This document shows, piece after piece, positions 62,030-64,000 of a DNA stretch of 64,000 nucleotides (position 1 is its first letter; the number at the start of each line of letters is the position of its first letter). The position numbers were made by a program, and so were the translations under genes. The notes beneath the pieces were generated by a model, which saw only the letters and a program-made list of their open reading frames with translations, ran no database searches and had not been told where the DNA came from. Source of the DNA: Candidatus Gastranaerophilales bacterium (GTDB lineage Bacteria > Cyanobacteriota > Vampirovibrionia > Gastranaerophilales > Gastranaerophilaceae); contig CAAFVD010000077.1 of assembly GCA_900766355.1 (NCBI GenBank), positions 62,001 to 126,000 of the forward strand. The letters are read 5' to 3'.

Positions 62030-63098
62030 CAACCTTCTTTAAACCTTTTGGTTTATCTATATTTCTATGTAATTTTCTGGCTATTTCAAGAGCCAAAAGC
62101 TGAATTATAATTACATTAGAAAACATTTGTAATATCTCGTTTTCGCAGTTTATACTGATATTAAAATTAGATATTATTTTGTCGTTATGTTTACCTATAA
62201 TGAACATCGCAGGATTATAATTTTTTCTAATCTTTTCCAAATTTGATACTGCAGAAGTTGAAATATCATTAACCGAAATATAAACAAGCGCAGATTTATT
62301 ATTCAAAACTGCAACATGCCCGTGCATAAACTCACCTAAATAAGTTGCATTAATATTCATATAAGATGTTTCTTTAATTTTTAAAGCTGCTTCTTTAGCT
62401 ATAGAATAAGAAATTCCATCAGCAGTTATAACTACACACTTTTGCTTATACAACAATCTTGCAAGATGTTTTATTTTTGGTCTTAATTCAAAAGTTGTTT
62501 TCATTACTTCTGGCAACTTATCCAAAGACGCAAGATATTCATCAATATTTCTTCCTTTATGTTTAGAAAGTTTTAGAGCTACAATCAATACACAAAGCAT
62601 CTGTGCTGTAAAAGATTTTGTTGCAGCTATTGAATTTTCTACGCCTGCAGAACAGTCTATCTTGTATTTGGTCATGTCCCAAATAGTTGATTCTTGCCTG
62701 TTTGTTATACAAAGTGTGTCCAAATAGTATTTTGAACCATCATTATCAATAAATCCCTCGTTTACTCTTTCTAGAGCTTTAAGAGTATCTGTTGTTTCCC
62801 CTGATTGAGTAATGAATATGTACAATGTGTCTCTATCGTGAGGTACAACTTTCTTTAGATTAAATTCACTTGAATAAATTGCACGAGCCTCAACTCCTGC
62901 AATTTCACCCAACAAATCTGCAGAAAATCTTGCACAGTGATATGAAGAACCACTTGCTACAATAACAATTTTCTCAATATTTTCAGGCAGGTCAAACTCT
63001 GTATTGTTATATTTATGGATAAGCCCTTCTATTACAGAGGGCTGTTCCATTATTTCTGATTCCATTGAACATTTTTTCTTCTTCTTAAAGAATAACAT
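62022..63098 (-). CDS. GlmS-like isomerase (double SIS) without glutaminase domain
   Basis: A 358-aa protein equal to the C-terminal half of glucosamine-6-phosphate synthase. It has two SIS domains: 'VASGSSYHCARFSADLL', 'ITQSGETTDTLKAL' and 'AATKSFTAQM' in the first; 'GISYSIAKEAALKIKETSYMN' and 'GEFMHGHVAVL' in the second; and the C-terminal 'DKPKGLKKVVK' loop. The N-terminal class II amidotransferase is absent. It may be a deaminase/isomerase using ammonia, like AgaS or NagB-II, or a paralogue. It follows gatB by 19 bp. Confidence 0.85.
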   Translation of the reverse strand: MLFFKKKKKCSMESEIMEQPSVIEGLIHKYNNTEFDLPENIEKIVIVASGSSYHCARFSADLLGEIAGVEARAIYSSEFNLKKVVPHDRDTLYIFITQSGETTDTLKALERVNEGFIDNDGSKYYLDTLCITNRQESTIWDMTKYKIDCSAGVENSIAATKSFTAQMLCVLIVALKLSKHKGRNIDEYLASLDKLPEVMKTTFELRPKIKHLARLLYKQKCVVITADGISYSIAKEAALKIKETSYMNINATYLGEFMHGHVAVLNNKSALVYISVNDISTSAVSNLEKIRKNYNPAMFIIGKHNDKIISNFNISINCENEILQMFSNVIIIQLLALEIARKLHRNIDKPKGLKKVVK

Positions 63099-63117
63099 TA
63101 TGAATAACCTTTCTATA

Positions 63118-64000
63118 CTAATCGTTTAATAATTCTAACAAAATTTCATTAACTGTTTTAGGGTTAGCACGACCTTTTGTAGCCTTCATAATTTGTCCAA
63201 CAAAGAAACCTAAAATATTTGTTTTTCCTGATTTATATTGTTCTACTTGATTAGGATTATTTGCAACAACTTCTTCTACCATTTTTCTTATTGCATCAAC
63301 ATCTGTTATTTGACTCAAGCCTTTTTTCTCAACGATAGCAGAAGCCTTTTCTCCTGTTTGAAGCATATCAATAAGAATTTGTTTACCAATATTGTTAGAT
63401 ATTGTTCCTTTTTCAATCAAACCTATAAGTTCTACAAGATTTTCAGGTGTTAATTTTGTATCAGTAATTTCGATATGATTTTCTTTTAAGTAAGCTGCAA
63501 TTTCACCCATCATAAAGTTTACTGCGATTTTTGCATTTCCACCAAGTTCTAAAACTTTATCAAAGAATAATGCAGATTGCATTTGTTCAACAATAACAGA
63601 TGCATCATATTCACTCAAACCTAAATCCATATAACGCTGACGTTTTTGACTAGGTAATTCAGGTAAAGTTTTTCTAACTTCCTCTACCCACTCTCTAGAT
63701 ATTGATAAAGGCATCAAATCTGGTTCTGGGAAGTATCTGTAATCATGAGCATCTTCTTTACCTCTCATAGAACGTGTTTCACCAGCATTATCGTCCCAAA
63801 GTCTTGTTTCTTGAATAACTTCTTCACCGTCTTCAACAAGTTCAATTTGTCTATCAATTTCATATTCAATAGCTCTTTGCAAAGCTCTGAAACTATTTAC
63901 GTTTTTAATTTCAGCACGAGTACCGAATTCTTTTGAACCTTTTGGCATAATAGAAATGTTAGCATCACATCTCATTGAACCTTCTTCTAAGTTACCGTCA
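63118..64000 (-). CDS. gatB: Asp/Glu-tRNA(Asn/Gln) amidotransferase subunit B (5' end outside window)
   Basis: The C-terminal 294 residues of GatB, which converts mischarged Glu-tRNA(Gln) or Asp-tRNA(Asn). The frame stays open to the window edge and reads 'NLEEGSMRCDANISIMP', so the true start lies beyond 64000. Also visible: 'FGTRAEIKNVNSFRALQRAIEYE', 'TRLWDDNAGETRSMRGKEDAHDYRYFPEPDL' (in part 'SMRGKEDAHDYRYFPEPD') and the C-terminal tRNA-binding YqeY-like tail. About 180 N-terminal residues are missing. Confidence 0.96.
   Translation of the reverse strand, partial: DGNLEEGSMRCDANISIMPKGSKEFGTRAEIKNVNSFRALQRAIEYEIDRQIELVEDGEEVIQETRLWDDNAGETRSMRGKEDAHDYRYFPEPDLMPLSISREWVEEVRKTLPELPSQKRQRYMDLGLSEYDASVIVEQMQSALFFDKVLELGGNAKIAVNFMMGEIAAYLKENHIEITDTKLTPENLVELIGLIEKGTISNNIGKQILIDMLQTGEKASAIVEKKGLSQITDVDAIRKMVEEVVANNPNQVEQYKSGKTNILGFFVGQIMKATKGRANPKTVNEILLELLND

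Overview
This AT-rich window reads as a chromosomal stretch of a flagellated, anaerobic gut-type bacterium. My best guess is the order Gastranaerophilales (Vampirovibrionia, 'Melainabacteria'), the non-photosynthetic sisters of Cyanobacteria. Three observations support this. The ATP synthase beta and epsilon genes form their own two-gene operon, as in Cyanobacteria. The FeFe-hydrogenase maturase HydF implies anaerobic H2 metabolism. Several large lineage-type proteins share short N-terminal signatures ('MAASQ..' and an 'F-K-G' motif) that I associate with this group from memory. The assignment is an inference; no rRNA is present.

Layout. 1-4446: flagellar export and motor operon fliF(partial)-fliG-fliH-fliI. 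4471-9090: a zeta-toxin-like kinase with a small partner, a thioredoxin/CcdA redox pair, a hypothetical protein, YjbQ and an amino-acid permease. 9095-20344 (all minus strand): an 894-aa MAASQ-type protein, a 5'-nucleotidase-family phosphoesterase, ruvA-dxr, bioD-bioA and trkA-trkH. 20619-27777 (plus strand): an orphan ClpX-type zinc finger, a hypothetical protein, ruvX, a DUF1292 protein, a Clp_N-only repeat protein, tilS-hpt, a CMP-sugar synthetase and a secreted HExxH protein. 27925-36821: two previously unlisted small genes, nifU-nifS, aspS, a ThiE-like protein, an ECF sigma/anti-sigma pair, atpD-atpC and a lipoprotein. 36877-49528: a GIY-YIG gene, a dispersed-repeat patch, and a 3452-aa giant protein whose coding sequence carries in-frame copies of the same repeat. 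49952-53356: tRNA-Cys, an outer-membrane-like protein, an FtsB/DivIC-like protein, a TPR protein and an F-K-G protein. 53389-57147: an accessory region built around tRNA-Ile, with four copies of a 13-bp att-like core, a CAT-family acetyltransferase cassette and a duplicated tRNA-Ile 3' half. 57256-64000: hydF, three surface/structural-type proteins, a GlmS isomerase-only protein and gatB (partial).

How it fits together. Two strong sigma-28 (FliA)-type promoters lie in front of the 3452-aa giant and the 894-aa protein, and a weaker one precedes a 43-aa gene. All three have a TGTAAC element exactly 16 bp upstream of the -35. This links otherwise unexplained proteins to the flagellar regulon. 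Many proteins here with no Sec signal start with a short N/Q/S-rich stretch ending in an F-K-G-like motif, which could be an export or targeting tag; I cannot prove that from sequence. The most notable genome-plasticity signals are the att-core array at tRNA-Ile and the translated dispersed repeat in the giant gene.
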